A program made the translations under genes and the position numbers. Below the pieces are notes generated by a model. The model ran no database searches, had not been told where the DNA came from, and worked only from the letters and a program-made list of their open reading frames with translations. DNA of 64,000 nt. Origin: Heterobasidion occidentale (lineage: Eukaryota > Basidiomycota > Agaricomycetes > Russulales > Bondarzewiaceae). The stretch is from positions 248,001-312,000 of the forward strand of contig JBCAQO010000007.1 in the NCBI GenBank assembly GCA_039111635.1, read 5' to 3'. Positions 36,343 to 51,665 of the stretch are shown here, piece after piece (position 1 is the first letter of the stretch; each line of letters begins with the position of its first letter).

Positions 36343-38391
36343 GTTATGATTGGGGTGAAGACAGCGATGGATAGGCAAGTTACTTCATCTGAATATATAT
36401 ATCAGTGCATGGTATCTCCGAGCTGTGCGCCCCATTCGTATAGTTGCCCAGTATAAGCGGTGTTGCGTTTCACATCTTCACGAGAAGGACTGGCATCCTC
36501 TATCACTTCAGACAGGACTAAGTTCGAGCGCATCTAGCTTCCCTACCCTTCCATTTCCCTTCACATGGTCAACATGTCAATTTCGCACCAGAAGCTGTAA
36601 TAATAGAGGTAGGGGTGAACGATGATCAGAGTGACGACGACCATCAGAAAGGAGCGGAGAAAGCTCTAGCACAAATGGAATATGGAAGCCAGGGTTTGCG
36701 CAGCTTGATGGCTTCAAGATCCTATTTGGTCGACAGCGAAGATTTCGAGCTCTGGGAAGCTAGGCAAGGGACATATGAAGAGAACCCCACCCGCAAACCA
36801 TCATCTTCTGTGATATGTCCACGGCATTGTAGTCTCAGTCTGGGACAGCAAGTGATATCAGCGGTGCAATTTTAAACAGCTATCACATGCCTATCATTTA
36901 GTCCGAAGTACCATAGTGGGAATAGAAGGCCAAGTCAAGGCGTCACGGAAGACATGCGTTGGCGCCGGTGCGTTTGCTGTTATTCCTCGCGTCAGCATCA
37001 AACCCCAACTTTGTGGAGACAGGAGTGATTCAGATTTCAGAGAAAGATGTTGGTTCTATCTGAAGTTCACAGCTTGACGGAGAATCCTCGAGCACTGACT
37101 ATATTGCATGATCAGGTGAGTCGCTTTGAATGAAAACGGTGGACGCACGCACACTTGTCACATATGTTCCTCGTAAAAAGCTGCTCAAAGGTGGCCTGTG
37201 CTGATAACGCGTGGGTAGAAGTCGCGAGGGCGTCCAATTTGAAGCCCGGGGTCGGTCAACATTCCAACCAGCTGTCAGGCCCCTGTAGCGTGCCGCTCAA
37301 GTTGGAGTATGTGGGCGAAGTGGGGGGATTCTGATTGATCTGACATCAGGTATTCCCGGTCAGAGGTGCTACCAATGGCGGGGGTTGTGATGATCAGTAC
37401 CCTTCAAAAAACATCTTTAAATAGTTCATTTATTTCTGTAAGGTTGTGATCATCACCGCACTAACTCACCATACTTGTTCCTCCATCATAAGAGGATATC
37501 AGAACACAAGAAAGATTGATGGAAACAGGCCGATACGTGTCGACCCATGAGATACAGCTTGTTACAGCGAGAGCGACGAATGGAGAGATAAAGTCACTGG
37601 CCTCAGGGAATTTATCTGACAGGTAGGGTTCAATGTCGTCATTTGGACGCTGTGTGTATAGAAGGACAGTAGAGCAAATGTGGCGCTGTCTTGTTGGCGT
37701 CTACGAACACCGCCTGCAGGCCCTGCGGCTTCCTTGGGAAAAATGTTGATAAGTCGCTTAGAAATAGACCAATATTCTTCTAAGGGTTTGGCCAAAAGCA
37801 TATGTAAGCAGCGAATGCTTGAATATATTTCCGCTTTGCGTTGGCTGGGATCCTGATAATAGCACAAAAAAAGTACGGTCTGGGACGTTACAAACCCTGC
37901 TCGTATGCGCCCCAGTGCCCCATGCCAGATCATCGGTGTAACATCCAGATTTTATTTCCTTTGTGCATTCATCAAGATCTCATGCGACCCAGAGCGTAAA
38001 GATTCAAACATCCTCTACTTACATATGCCTTGGCAGAATCCTTAGAAAATATTTGTCTATTTCCGAGGGATTTATCAAGACCTTTCACAAGGAAACCGTA
38101 GGCATTGCAGGCAGTGCACTGACCGCATAAATCGGCGGTGCGGGCTATGTTGACGATGACGAATGGCTTGAGGAACACGGCAAATAAGCTGCAAATCATA
38201 GTCTGAACAGCGACAATTTGCGGGACGTTGAAACGATGGTGAAAAGCGTTTAATTCTAGCAATCTCAAAGGCAATACACGCGGCGGATTCAATGAACCAG
38301 TTCCCCAAACCCGCTTCCTACACTATCATACAGCACGGAGGCCCGAAGCGCCCAGGGCCGGGAGATTTTTGAGACTTACTGCGGATCATCG
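36343..38391. other. Intergenic region with a pair of inverted paralogous exons (left arm)
   Basis: Mirror of 60,387-62,429. About 37,692-37,858 (minus) encodes IRCLHMLLAKPLEEYWSISK and INIFPKEAAGPAGG; about 37,957-38,124 (plus) encodes the related LYLHMPLAESLEKYLSISE and FIKTFHKETVGIAGS. They face each other as imperfect inverted copies. Family unknown; no complete gene can be built. The rest holds only short frames. Confidence 0.4.
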
Positions 38392-39509
38392 TCAACGGCC
38401 TAGCGAGGTTTCATAGTCAAAGGGACCCACCTTGGCACCGACCTTGGTTGCGAAAGAGGCGATTCGCCCGAGCACCACATCGGGACGGTCTTCCAACACC
38501 GCGTGCCCCGCGCCGTTGACAATCAGCACCTCCACATTCGTGAACGTCTTTTTCATTTCCCCGGCGAGCGCCTCGCCCATCACCTGGCTGTCCTCTTTCC
38601 CGCTCACGATCAGCAGAGGGAAGCCCGTCTGTCCGAGAGCGTGCAGCTTGGTCGGGTCCTGAGGCCGCGTCAGGATCAGCTGCTTCACCTGGGGCGTCGT
38701 CAAGAACGAGCTGCCGATCCATGCACACTTTTTCCTGAACGAGACCGCCTTGGGGTCAACGAAGAGAGAGTCGACGAAATCGACCGCCGTCTTGGTGCTC
38801 AGCCCGACGTCCTCGGTGGTGAACAGTCCGGGGAGGAAGCCGTTGATGACCGGGGTGCCGATGATGCCCATGATGGGGCCGATGAAGGGTAGGCCGCCGA
38901 GATAGACGATGCTGGAGAGTGTGTCCGGGGGCAGGTGCGCCGCGATGTCACATATGACGGTGCCTTTGGGGCGAGGGTGAGTGAGCGAGTGGACGGACGG
39001 GATGCGATCACGGGAGATCAGCAGGAAGGAAACGCACTGCCGAGGCTCCTGTTGAATGGCGGTGTGGTGTGTCAGCGACCTGTGGGAGGCGAGAGAGGGA
39101 GACGGGCGGGGGCGGAGCTCACCATCCTACAAAGATCGGCTTTCTCAGGCCAAAGGCGGCGGCGACGGCGGCGTAGTCCTCTGCGTAGAGGTGGGAGAGG
39201 TGGCCGTGTGCCGTGTCTGGCTTCCCGCTCCTGCCGTGACCACGCATGTCGTAGCGGACCTGGAAGGTGAAGATGATGAGGAGGAGATCAGAGATGGGTC
39301 GGAGGGCGTCGAGGCGGGGAGACGCTGACGAGGTAGAAATGCTTGAGGATGTCCGTTGGCGAAGGCATCGTCGAAGCAGGTCGCGTTCAGGAGAGGCCGT
39401 GGAGGAAGACGATGCCGGGGTTCTTGGGGTTACCGGCTGCGTCTGCGTAGATGAGGGTGCCGTCCTTGGAAGAGACGAGTTTTCCGGACGAGATCGAGGA
39501 GGAGGCCAT
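38392..39509 (-). pseudogene. Alpha/beta hydrolase, copy 2, nonsense-interrupted
   Basis: Same four-exon gene as copy 1. In exon 1 one C is lost, so FLHGLS is followed by TGA (complement at 39,387-39,389), and two further bases are lost near 39,356. The net loss is three bases, so the frame recovers downstream, but the internal stop removes the nucleophile and His. The remaining exons (GWSLGS micro-exon, GHAVLED) are unchanged. Confidence 0.75.
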
Positions 39510-40085
39510 GAGAAAGGTGAGTGCGGTCGTCGGCGACGTTGCTGAGTGAGAGGCGTCGACAGGGAAAGGCGAGCTCAACGCCTTTTAAGGTCCGTGCCCC
39601 AGATTGGATGCTCGGCCCAGGAATGGAATGTGCGCACCTTTGGTTCGACGGCGCTTGTGGGTGCTAGTCAGCGGCGAGTCGATGCAGAGAGGAACTCACA
39701 CGTGAGAACGAGGGCTGCCGAGGACACCCCAATGGGGGGGCTCCATGCAGCATGCCGTACTTCGACGCAGCACCTGCGTCTGGGTGGATGTCTGTCTTCT
39801 TGCCGCCTGTACAGATTCCATTCTGATCTGATCTGTCTCTGTTCTGGATGCGGACGTCCAGTGCCTCGAGCGGTGAAGAACAAGCGCTGGCGTCGTTAGT
39901 CAGCAACCATGCCTACGTCCGGCAATCAGTCAGGTCGCCGACATCGACATCGCGCGCCTCCAAGTTGGCGGAGTGTTGGCGCCGTGGCGGAGGCAAGTTG
40001 GCGGTCGGTGCGATCATGCGGTGGCAACAATCGATATCAAACAAACGAAAGATCGAAACACGCCTACGCCTACGCCTGCTTCTCG

Positions 40086-42265
<2,180 letters not shown>

Positions 42266-42679
42266 GATATCTGGAGGTGACGATCGTACAGCAAGTGCAA
42301 GAGAGGTCGGGCTGTATTGTGCAATTTACTGGAGCTTATATAGCACCATTCCATTGTGCACCGATTTCAGCGAGGTGTCAATTTTTCGGAGACTGCATCA
42401 CTGCTCAGTGCTCGCAAGTCGCAGTCATTCGGCCGGTGCCGAGGATGGCGTTGAAGCGTCGAGGTACGTGATATCGCTAGATCTCAGCGTTCGCCTACAA
42501 ACCCTCGTCTTCCCGGTCCCTGTCCTCGTGGTCCCTGTCTTCGCGCATATCAACGAGCGTGTTCCTGCTTTCGTACAGCAGGCGCACGCTATTCTGAGTG
42601 GGGACTCGGGAGCGCTCATGCATTCTGAAGCAAGGAGAATGTACGGGTGGGATGAACGGCACTCGACGTGTCAGACAGA

Positions 42680-42743
42680 CAGATCAGAATGACAGATCAG
42701 AATGGCGGATCAGAATGACAGATCAGAATGATAGATCAGAAGA
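42680..42743. repeat. Minisatellite, copy 2
   Basis: Reverse-complement array of the 13-bp unit (ATGACAGATCAGA) seen at 26,364-26,427. Confidence 0.8.
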
Positions 42744-42998
42744 CAGAACCCACTGAGGAGCGCTGACGCTCTGCGAAGTTCAAGAACCAGAGTCGCCCAG
42801 AACGAGTCCGGGCAGGAGAATAGCGCCCAGCCATCCTTGTATTTTCGCTCAGGCGGTATTCGACTGAATTCCCATTTATGGGTTGGTTATCTATCGAACG
42901 GGTCCGTGTGCACACCCGCGGAACTGTTGGAGACAGCCCGAGTCCGAGTAGCAGTACAGAATGATGCCGATGGACCCTGTCTGGCCTGATATCCTACA

Positions 42999-44952
42999 TC
43001 ACTCCCGACCCTCGCGCGATTCCAGTGCTAATTCAACCAACCCCGTCTCCACAAAGTCCCACATCTTGATGAATCGCAATCCAGAGAGACGACTGTGGTA
43101 GACATCGTGGGATGAGCGAGGATCGTCCGATACGCTCACGAGAGTGAACCCACCCTAGTTCCTTGAAGTCGTCCAAAGTCCGCTCTCCAGCGTTCGTGAG
43201 GATGTGCATGTTCACGTCTCCCAGGTGGGCCCTGGAGCTGCCAAAGCCGTAGTTGGGAAGAAGAGGCTCCGGAGCCTGCAAACCCTCTCAGCCGCGTGCG
43301 TGAGCAGACACTGATTCTTGTTCACCATATCCTGGCCGCTACGGTCGCCTTGGTCCTGGCGATCGATCCCTGGCTTCGATTGCAACACATACTCGTCTGT
43401 CGGCGAAAAAAATGGCTGAGAACAGGGGTGGTCCGTCGGGCAAGACAGAGGGCATATGTATCAGAATACGACTGCCTTTGCTCATGACATCCCGAACCTT
43501 CCTCAGGATGGTGACGCAGTCCTGGTCATTCCAATTGTGAAGAACCTGTCGGATCTATGCGTCGGTTGGCCACAGCATCGTGGACATGGCCGAGAAATCG
43601 AGCGCACAAAGTAGATGTCCTGGCCCTTGACAGGTGATTCCTTGAGAAAATCAAGCGAGACAAAGTCGACACGATTGTCTTTGACAACGTCCGCATTCTC
43701 CAGCTGCCAGTGCTGGACGGTCTCATCAGCGCGCGAAGGGTCGATTTTTGAGGCACGCGGGGAGGCGACTCACGGCGCGAGCACGATCTATGACCACAGG
43801 AAGGTCTTGGAGAGTGACGTGGACGTGAGGGTGCCGCGTCGCGAGTGACTCCATCACCGCTCCCACACCGCTGCCCACGTCACACACGGTTGCACCGGGA
43901 GCAAGCGCATCCCACGGAAACTCTGCGGGAAGCATCGTGACCATCCAGCAGCTCGGGTGACTCGAGTTCACCGCAACTCACGTTCGACCACGGCCTGGCA
44001 ATCGGTGACCGCCGCCATTCCAATCATGCCCCGGTGGAAGCGCTCAACACGAGCCGTGAGCGACCGGGGACGACCAGCACAAGATGGAAAAGCACGAGCA
44101 TACCTCTCTGGATGCAGGCTGTCGTACTCGGAATGAGGGAAACAGCTCGACTCGAGATCGAAGGGACGCACATGATGTTGAAGCCAGTCGAACAACGTGG
44201 TGTCGGGCATTTCACGCTTGACGCCGTGTCCGAAAGCGGTCCTGCGAGAGTCGTACGAGTGGCCATAGTCGGGATCGACCAGGGCTTCGTAAAAGTTGGT
44301 GACGGCGATCTTGTTCATGTCTTCCATCATCAGAGACGTCAACGCGGCGGTAGGGCTGTCGTTGGCAAGGATGAACGACAGGCGATTGTTTGCGAAAACA
44401 TCTGGAGCGACTGTGGAGAGAGCGGTCCATAGGTCTGAGCGCGACCGCGAAGGGCGGAACGGTGTTCAATGGCGCCATACCTTCACGGAAGCAGTGTCTG
44501 GTGGAGAGGTTGCGCAAGATCTTCAACAGTTTCCCTTCGTCGAGGCCGGTCCTTTGAGAGATTTCGCGGACGTGAAGGCCCTGGGGATGTTCGAAGAGTA
44601 TGTCGGCAACCTTGGCATTCACCGCGACGCGCAGGCATGCAGAGTCGATCGGTTCCATGGAGCGCTGCAGAGGACAGGCTGGAGATCACCGTCACGCACG
44701 CTGCGAAACGGACAGGCTACTGACGCGGAACATGACCAGGTCGGGGGGCGCGAGGGTTGTGCACAGCTGGAAACATGCGCCCTCGAGGATGCGGAAGAGG
44801 AGAGCTCGTTTGAGGGGAAGGTCGTCCTCGGGCAGACGAGCGGGGACATCGAGAGAGGGGAACTTGGTGGACTGGTACTGGTCGATTGCGTCGTGGGCGG
44901 CCTGATTGATGAGGGACAGGAGGGCTTCGAGGGCTTGTCGGGGACTGGCCAT
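42999..44952 (-). CDS. COMT-like O-methyltransferase, copy 2
   Basis: Same gene as copy 1, start ATG 44,952. It differs by an in-frame 6-bp insertion adding Leu-Phe (KRALLFRILEGACF), by Ala to Thr in EMPDTTLF and by Arg to His in WLQHHVRPF. The SAM motif CDVGSGVGAVMESL and LHNWND are kept and no disabling stop was seen. It is divergent from the membrane protein at 45,666 across a promoter containing the conserved 16-bp palindrome at 45,295-45,310. Confidence 0.7.
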
Positions 44953-45294
44953 GGGGTTTGCGGGCGTGCTGGGCAGAGGGGGAAAACCAGAGGGTCAGAT
45001 CCTGGTCAGAAGCTGGCATACACAGACACAGACATCAAAAGCAAGCGATGAAGCCGGTTCGCCGAACATGGATCCATTCTCGCCAGGTAGAACTGAGGCC
45101 TGAGGCCTGAGGGTTCACGTCGAGCTTCTGAATCTGCATCAGGTTGTGATCCTTCCTTCAAGGTAGAAACGGAATCAGCGCGATCAGACAAAGAAGACCG
45201 ACTGGTAGAGTTGGAGGCAGACGCCCGCTCGGCGAACTCCGCCGCCAGCGGCCTAGGCCGAACGCATGGCCCTTCATCGATGCGGCAAGTCTGA

Positions 45295-45310
45295 CTCTGC
45301 ATATGCAGAG
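45295..45310. promoter_or_regulatory. Conserved 16-bp palindrome, copy 2 divergent promoter
   Basis: CTCTGCATATGCAGAG, identical in all three block copies, between the divergent O-methyltransferase and membrane-protein genes. Confidence 0.4.
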
Positions 45311-45665
45311 CCTCGGCGCGTACGAAGTTGGCCTTGATGGAGAATGCTTCACTGATTGGTTTCATAGCTCACCATCGCTGTTCGCACTGTCCACGCACCG
45401 AAGTCGCCGACGACCCCATAAACGTTCCCTTGTGACATCCTCCCTGCTCTCTGATGGATAGCTCAGTGGGGCGCTCGGACCTGCGACGGCGTCTGGGCCC
45501 GTCCTGGTCTTCAAGCTGTGCCCTGTTCAGCATCAGAGCGCGTCCGCGTCAGATCGGCGTCCATCATCCATCGTGTGGCTGCCAGGCCCATTGGGGATGG
45601 TTTTGAGCAACTCATGGACGTTGGCGCTCATAGCACCACCTGTTCTTCATCCAGTCACAGCTGAT

Positions 45666-47016
45666 ATGCCAGAGCCCACCATCGACGAGATACGCAGTAA
45701 GTTTGCGCAGCGAGCGTCGTCCATGCCTGGCGCTGATGGTCTCCGTTGTGACCAGTATTGGGCATCGTCCTACCTTTATTCTCTCTCTTGGCGACTGCCT
45801 TCCGTCTGTACGTGCGGGCCACCAGGAGCAAGCTCTGGTGGGACGACGCTTGCGCGATGCTGGCTTTCATATGCCTCGTCGTTCTCGTGGTCGCGATCGA
45901 ATTGTTTGTGAAAGCTCCGAGTAAGTTTGAGCAAAATCACCCGGCTCCCGCGTTCTGACCGCGCGTTCACAGCTCAAGTGCCTCACCAGGTCAAGATAGC
46001 CGTGTACTACATGTTCGTCGTCCTCGCCTGTTGTCCATGCTCCGGGACTGACGATTTCTGCAGGTCCGCCCAGTTTTACTACGGTGTTACATGGTCCGTC
46101 GTTCTGTCCCGCCCGATCGTGAAGCTGATCGTGAGAGCATGTCTCCACCCCACAGGAGTGCCAGGTTGTCGATCCTGTTCACCATCGTCCGCATCTCGTT
46201 TGGAACCATGCGCCGTGCGCTCGTCATCCTAGCTGCTTTCTTCGTGGTGGCATGGATCATACTCTTCTCCCAAGTGATGTGGATATGTGAGGGGGACCAG
46301 TCCTGGAAGTCCTCTCCGCTTCCGCATTGTCCCCTCGGCAAAGACGTCGCGGCAGCGCAGGTCATCAGTACGCTCACTTCATGTTCCCTGTCACTCAGCG
46401 CATCTGACTCTATATCGCTCAGCGGATGTCATCACGGATTCGATATTGATTGTCGCTCCGCTCCGACTCATATGGACCGTGGTGCTTGACAGGACGTTGA
46501 AGATACGCTTGATGACCGTTTCCGGCAGTACGTCGATCACGACCGCGGTCAGCATGTACCATGCCTACGCGGTCTTCGCTGTGGGAGGGCTGACGGAGTC
46601 CAGGGCGGCAACCATTCAGGTAAAATTTGAACCCGGTCGCATACAGACAAGTCGGTCTCACTTGCAACCGTGCACAGGCGGCTGTCAGCCTTCTTGTCGC
46701 AAACCTGACAGTCGTAGTCGGGTTTCTCTTCAGACTTCGGGCCTCGACTTCCGAGGCCGATGAGAACACGGAGCCACTGCACTACAGCTTCGTGAGACCG
46801 AAGAGGGGCCCGAATTCCACGTTCGGGTTGATCTCGACTGTCAGCAACACGGAAGCCCGAGGGCAGAGTGCGACGATTGGGTCGTTCAACCCCGTCTTTG
46901 GAGACTCTCGCACGTTGACGAGCCAACCAGGAGAGACTGAATCACAACCTCAGGACACGTACGAGCTGAAGACCGTCTCTCATTCGAATGAAAGCACGAC
47001 TAGTGTTCGAAAGTGA
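45666..47016 (+). CDS. Seven-helix rhodopsin-like membrane protein, copy 2, complete
   Basis: ATG 45,666 (MPEPTIDEIR), donor gtaagt, then LGIVLPLFSLLATAFRLYVR. Further exons give QVPHQVKIAVYYM, FYYGVTW, SARLSILFTIVRISFGTMRR, VVAWIILFSQVMWICEGD, VITDSILIVAPLRLIWTVVL and SLLVANLTVVVGFLFRLR. The polar C-terminal tail ends NESTTSVRK at the TGA in 47,014-47,016. All splice junctions can be placed with GT-AG ends. Role unknown; relatives include Pth11-type receptors, so sensing or membrane-associated function is possible. Its repeated presence in every block makes it a consistent partner of the OMT. Confidence 0.7.
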
Positions 47017-47333
47017 AAACTTCGTTGTCGTTATGCACTATTTATACACTCACTCTCTTCCTGAATTCGCTTGTATCGAGACGACGCCAAGATCATCCCC
47101 AAATAACAAATGAGATAGGCTGGAGAATTGCGCCTGCGTTCAAGAAATCCTCGGGAAAGCCGGAAGCACAGCATCTGAGCGGGTCCCCTCGTCCAATTTC
47201 GGACCCTCGCCCTTGCAAGTGCGAATCGTTACGGGATGGAGTGCATGTATGTATTTCAGACAACTTGACGGAGAATTGTCCTATTCTTATCTAGATATCA
47301 CGGACAGGTTCTGCGGTGAGCAGGGTACCTCGC

Positions 47334-49435
47334 CTATGTTTCGTCCCCAGTCTGCTGAATGAGCCTCAAGGAAGACTCTGAGCGAGGGGTAATATCGCAG
47401 TGAAAGGCTTTCGGCCGACTGGTGAAAGAACATGATGTCAGCCAAATCGTCGATCATCAGACGAAAACGCATTCTGACCTTGCCAAGCCGGTGGTATACT
47501 CGACTTCAGGTTCGATGACGGCTCCGGTCTCGTCGACGGCTTTCGCGATGTTGTACACAGAAAGAACGGAGGCGATTGTGATCCATATCGTGTCAACAGC
47601 AAGCCAGCGGCCAGGGCAGATGCTACTCGGGAGTTATGAGCAAGCACGTCGATACGCTGTACCAGGACACGACTGACCGACGTCCAAAGCCGAAGACTTC
47701 CATCGGAGTGGGATTGATTCCTAACGCATCGTTCTTCTTCTGGTCCGCGAAGCGCTCTGGATAGAATCTGAATGGATCTGGATATCTGTCCTTGTCGCGG
47801 CAAATGGCCCTGTATCATGTTTGTCGTGTCAATCACTGCCACAATCTAGGACGAGAAACCCACCAGATGTTAGGTAGCACCGTCGTTCCTCTTGGTATCA
47901 AGTATCCCTCGTAGATATCGTCTTGTAGAGTAGAGTGCGGAAGGGACAGTGGAACGACTGGATTCCATCGTAGGCATTCTCAAAGGAGACAGTTGATGTA
48001 CGGAAGCTGACCGCGATCTGAGAATTGCGGAAGACGGTCGCGGCCGACTACGCTATCGAGCTCATCTTGAGCGGCATGCAGAATGTCAGGGTAGATAATC
48101 ATCGCAAGAAAGAATGACATGATAGCAGCGACCGTCTACCAGCCCAGGTGATGCAACATCAGAATGAGTTCATACCATAACTTGGAGGAGCCCTCACAGT
48201 CTCAGACCCAGCTAATCACACAGTTACATGTTAAATATAGTCTTCGAGACGAAATACGAATCGCGCCTACCAGCATAAGAAAGCGCAGCAACATCCTTGA
48301 TCATAGTGAGTTGCTCCGGATCTTGTTCAGAGTGATTCCATCGCTCCAACTCTGTGGCCATGAAAGATGGCACTGCCATGCCAGATGCCTAATAACATTG
48401 TCAACTCGTGAAAAAAAGGAACAAGAGAGAATTATCTACCATCTGCCTTTTCACCATCTCGAATGGCTGATCGATCATCTTTCGGGTTGCTTCTCGCCAT
48501 TGCTTCGCTTTCGTCTGGAATTTTGCACCTGGTACCCAACTAGGAACATATTTCACTGTAATGGTTGCCGGTGATTTAGTGGGAGATTGGAAAAGTGCGG
48601 GAAGACTAACATATAGGAATATAATCGACCATATATGTACCGAACCCGCCACTTTGAACTGCACCGGACATAGCCTTGTTGGATAGGGTCACATAAACGT
48701 CGTCGTCATCCTTGATCAAATGGCCATACGAAAACATCATTATGAGAGCGGCCGATTGTCTGGTTTGAACTGTCTCAGAGGAAAGTATACGAGGAGAATA
48801 GAGACCTTGCCTTTGCACAAAGTTGGGTAGTTCGTTGGGATTGAGTAGAAGATTGCGCAGCAAGGCGTGTGTTTCCCTGACTTGGATGGGATGGAACTGC
48901 GGCATGGCTCGAGAATGGAAATGCCTCTCAAACAGTGCACGTTCTTTGCGCCATCTCGTCCCGTACGGCATTGCAGACAATGGCCAATCCCAGCCTATTC
49001 TGAGGCAGCACTGTCGGGATGAGCAAGCTTTGAACGCGCATGACCGACGAGCTCACAGTTCTTGCAACATGACACGTCGCGGTCTGGACGAATAGATCGT
49101 GCCACGCTTCTCCAGTAAGTCGTCGATGACTTCCGCCGAGTTTAAGACAAGGATCGGGTTGCCGAAGATGTGGATGTAAATTATATCACCTGTGCTTCTG
49201 TCAGAATCTGGTGCCCAATGTCGACAGCCACGAACAAGGGCACACCGTACAAGTCCCGCCACTCAGCGTATGTCCTCCACGGTAGACTCCGCGGCAGAGA
49301 CGGAGGCCGAAACCACGATGATTGTGGACCAGGCGGCTTCGGTAGACGTCGAGGTCGAGGTCGAACATAAGCCTGGGATAGTATATAAAAGCAACAAGCA
49401 GATAGTAAGCCAACTACAATAACTGGAAACGACAT
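47334..49435 (-). pseudogene. Cytochrome P450-B with an in-frame stop and atypical I-helix
   Basis: Start ATG 49,435 gives the anchor SFPVIVVGLLSACCFYILSQ, then PKPPGPQ, YGTRWRKERALFERHFHSR (helix C), WVPGAKFQTKAKQWREATRK, ECLRWNPVVPL (ExxR), FYPERF, FGFGRR-ICPGRW (haem Cys) and RPKAFHCDITPRS at the end. A TGA (complement at 47,980-47,982) sits directly before the ExxR motif (YINCLL-stop-ECLRW). The I-helix region reads SYAG, then GLLQVM or GSSK depending on splicing, then TVAAIM; the Asp-Thr pair used in oxygen activation could not be found. Unlike P450-A, the haem Cys is not in a micro-exon. It is a different subfamily from P450-A. Confidence 0.7.
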
Positions 49436-50663
49436 CTGGAGGGTCAAGCCGGTGGTCAAGAGCATGCAAGTGCAGTGAGCCTTGCGCAGGTCCTTACTAC
49501 TGATTCTCACGCTGCATCAAATGGAAAGGAAGGCGAGCCAACCGGCTTCGTGACGGTGGACACAAGTCCCACACCGCCTTCTCACTGAAGGCGTGCGTGC
49601 AGCATTTCTCCCTTCGAAGATAGACCTGTACCACGGCGGATTGATGCGACCGGACCGAGTCCTATGCGCACTGATCATTATCGCTCATCCAAAGAAGAAA
49701 ATAAAAAGAATAGAAGGCGAGCGCTGAAGCGCTGAATGCTGCGCCGTCACAGATTCGGCTCATGTTCCCGTTCCAATTCCAGACACGCGGGCGCTTTGTG
49801 TGGCTTCCAACGGTGGTAAAGAAGGGACCACCCGCTTCCACGCCTCCGGGCGTGTGAACTCTATAAGCACTGCGCCGATATGGATGCTGATATCCACCGA
49901 TATCTGTCCAAACGCTAGGACAGCGCGATGACAGAGCTTGCTCGATGGAGGCAGCTCATGACACAGATGATGCGGAAGCAGGCACATCTCGAAAGCGCTG
50001 ATTAGTCTGATGCCCGTTGAGGAGCCAATGATTCCTGAACCAAGATCTATCTTTCATAGGCAAGCGTGTCGGCGGAAGAAAGCTCGATGCAGTTAAAGGG
50101 CTATGGGTTGCTGCTGTGAAAGTGGATTACGCGGTGCCATCCTGTTGGCTAGATCGGCATTCACTCCACCTTTCACCGTGTGGTGCACATGCATGCAGTT
50201 TATTTGATCCTTACGTGGGGCTGAGACACTGTCGAGAAATTTGTAAGGCTCAAACGTTGCACTAGGATCTGTGAAAAAGGGTATACTTACATTATTTTTC
50301 TTGTTGTCGTAAGCAGTGGACGGCAGAATGCGCAAACTGATGCGGAAGCATGTTACAGAAACGGCATTGGAGGTGTGCTGGGGAGCGTATATCTTGGAAC
50401 CTACGATGAGAAGAACGGCAGCGAGGAAAATATTGAGAATCATGATATACTGTATACAATGAAGCGAGCCGCATGGTACGGGCGTCTGAGAGAGTGATTG
50501 GAAAGACCGTGGGATCATGGATTTAATTGGAGGTAAGAAAGGGTTGAGTTGGGGACAGTCAAAGCTGGATCACGTGTCAGCTTTACGACCTTCTCAGTTA
50601 GAGTTAACCTGTCGGCAAACGGGTCTGAGACCCTGAGGAGTAGGAGGAGGTCCGAGGAGTTCA
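49436..50663. other. Unique centre of the inverted repeat, left contig end
   Basis: Ends at the scaffold gap. A minus-strand frame beginning near 50,440 (MILNIFLAAVLLIVGSKIY) looks like a signal anchor and ends at a strong donor (gtaagta near 50,290), so a short gene may start here. The family is not recognised. Confidence 0.3.
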
Positions 50664-50763
50664 NNNNNNNNNNNNNNNNNNNNNNNNNNNNNNNNNNNNN
50701 NNNNNNNNNNNNNNNNNNNNNNNNNNNNNNNNNNNNNNNNNNNNNNNNNNNNNNNNNNNNNNN
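50664..50763. other. Scaffold gap of 100 N
   Basis: Exactly 100 undetermined bases, the usual placeholder for a gap of unknown size. The contig to its right starts inside the inverted repeat. Confidence 0.95.
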
Positions 50764-51445
50764 TCGCGGTCAGCTTCCGTACATCAACTGTCTCCTTTGG
50801 AATGCCTACGATGGAATCCAGTCGTTCCACTGTCCCTTCCGCACTCTACTCTACAAGACGATATCTACGAGGGATACTTGATACCAAGAGGAACGACGGT
50901 GCTACCTAACATCTGGTGGGTTTCTCGTCCTAGATTGTGGCAGTGATTGACACGACAAACATGATACAGGGCCGTTTGCCGCGACAAGGGCAGATATCCA
51001 GATCCATTCAGATTCTATCCAGAGCGCTTCGCGGACCAGAAGAAGAACGATGCGTCAGGAATCAATCCCACTCCGATGGAAGTCTTCGGCTTTGGACGTC
51101 GGTCAGTCGTGTCCTGGTACAGCGTATCGACGTGCTTGCTCATAACTCCCGAGTAGCATCTGCCCTGGCCGCTGGCTTGCTGTTGACACGATATGGATCA
51201 CAATCGCCTCCGTTCTTTCTGTGTACAACATCGCGAAAGCCGTCGACGAGACCGGAGCCGTCATCGAACCTGAAGTCGAGTATACCACCGGCTTGGCAAG
51301 GTCAGAATGCGTTTTCGTCTGATGATCGACGATTTGGCTGACATCATGTTCTTTCACCAGTCGGCCGAAAGCCTTTCACTGCGATATTACCCCTCGCTCA
51401 GAGTCTTCCTTGAGGCTCATTCAGCAGACTGGGGACGAAACATAG
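50764..51445 (+). pseudogene. 3' part of P450-B, right arm, cut by the gap
   Basis: Holds only the exons from LPYINCLL onward: LPHSTLQDDIYEGYLIPRG, FYPERF, FGFGRR, ICPGRW, FHCDITPRS. At the site of the left-arm TGA this copy has one base fewer (CTTTGGAATGCC against CTTTGAGAATGCC), which removes the stop but shifts the frame, so this copy is broken in a different way. Confidence 0.75.
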
Positions 51446-51665
51446 GCGAGGTACCCTGCTCACCGCAGAACCTGTCCGTGATATCTAGATAAGAATAGGA
51501 CAATTCTCCGTTAAGTTGTCTGAAATACATACATGCACTCCATCCCGTAACGATTCGCACTTGCAAGGGCGAGGGTCCGAAATTGGACGAGGGGACCCGC
51601 TCAGATGCTGTGCTTCCGGCTTTCCCGAGGATTTCTTGAACGCAGGCGCAATTCTCCAGCCTATC

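Noticed and set aside
44296..45051. 251-codon plus frame antisense to OMT copy 2
   Set aside because: Reverse reading of the OMT N-terminal exons and promoter; the same shadow appears in copies 1 and 3.
50549..50881. Open frame running through the N gap
   Set aside because: Undetermined bases cannot support a coding region; the part to the right is P450-B in another frame.
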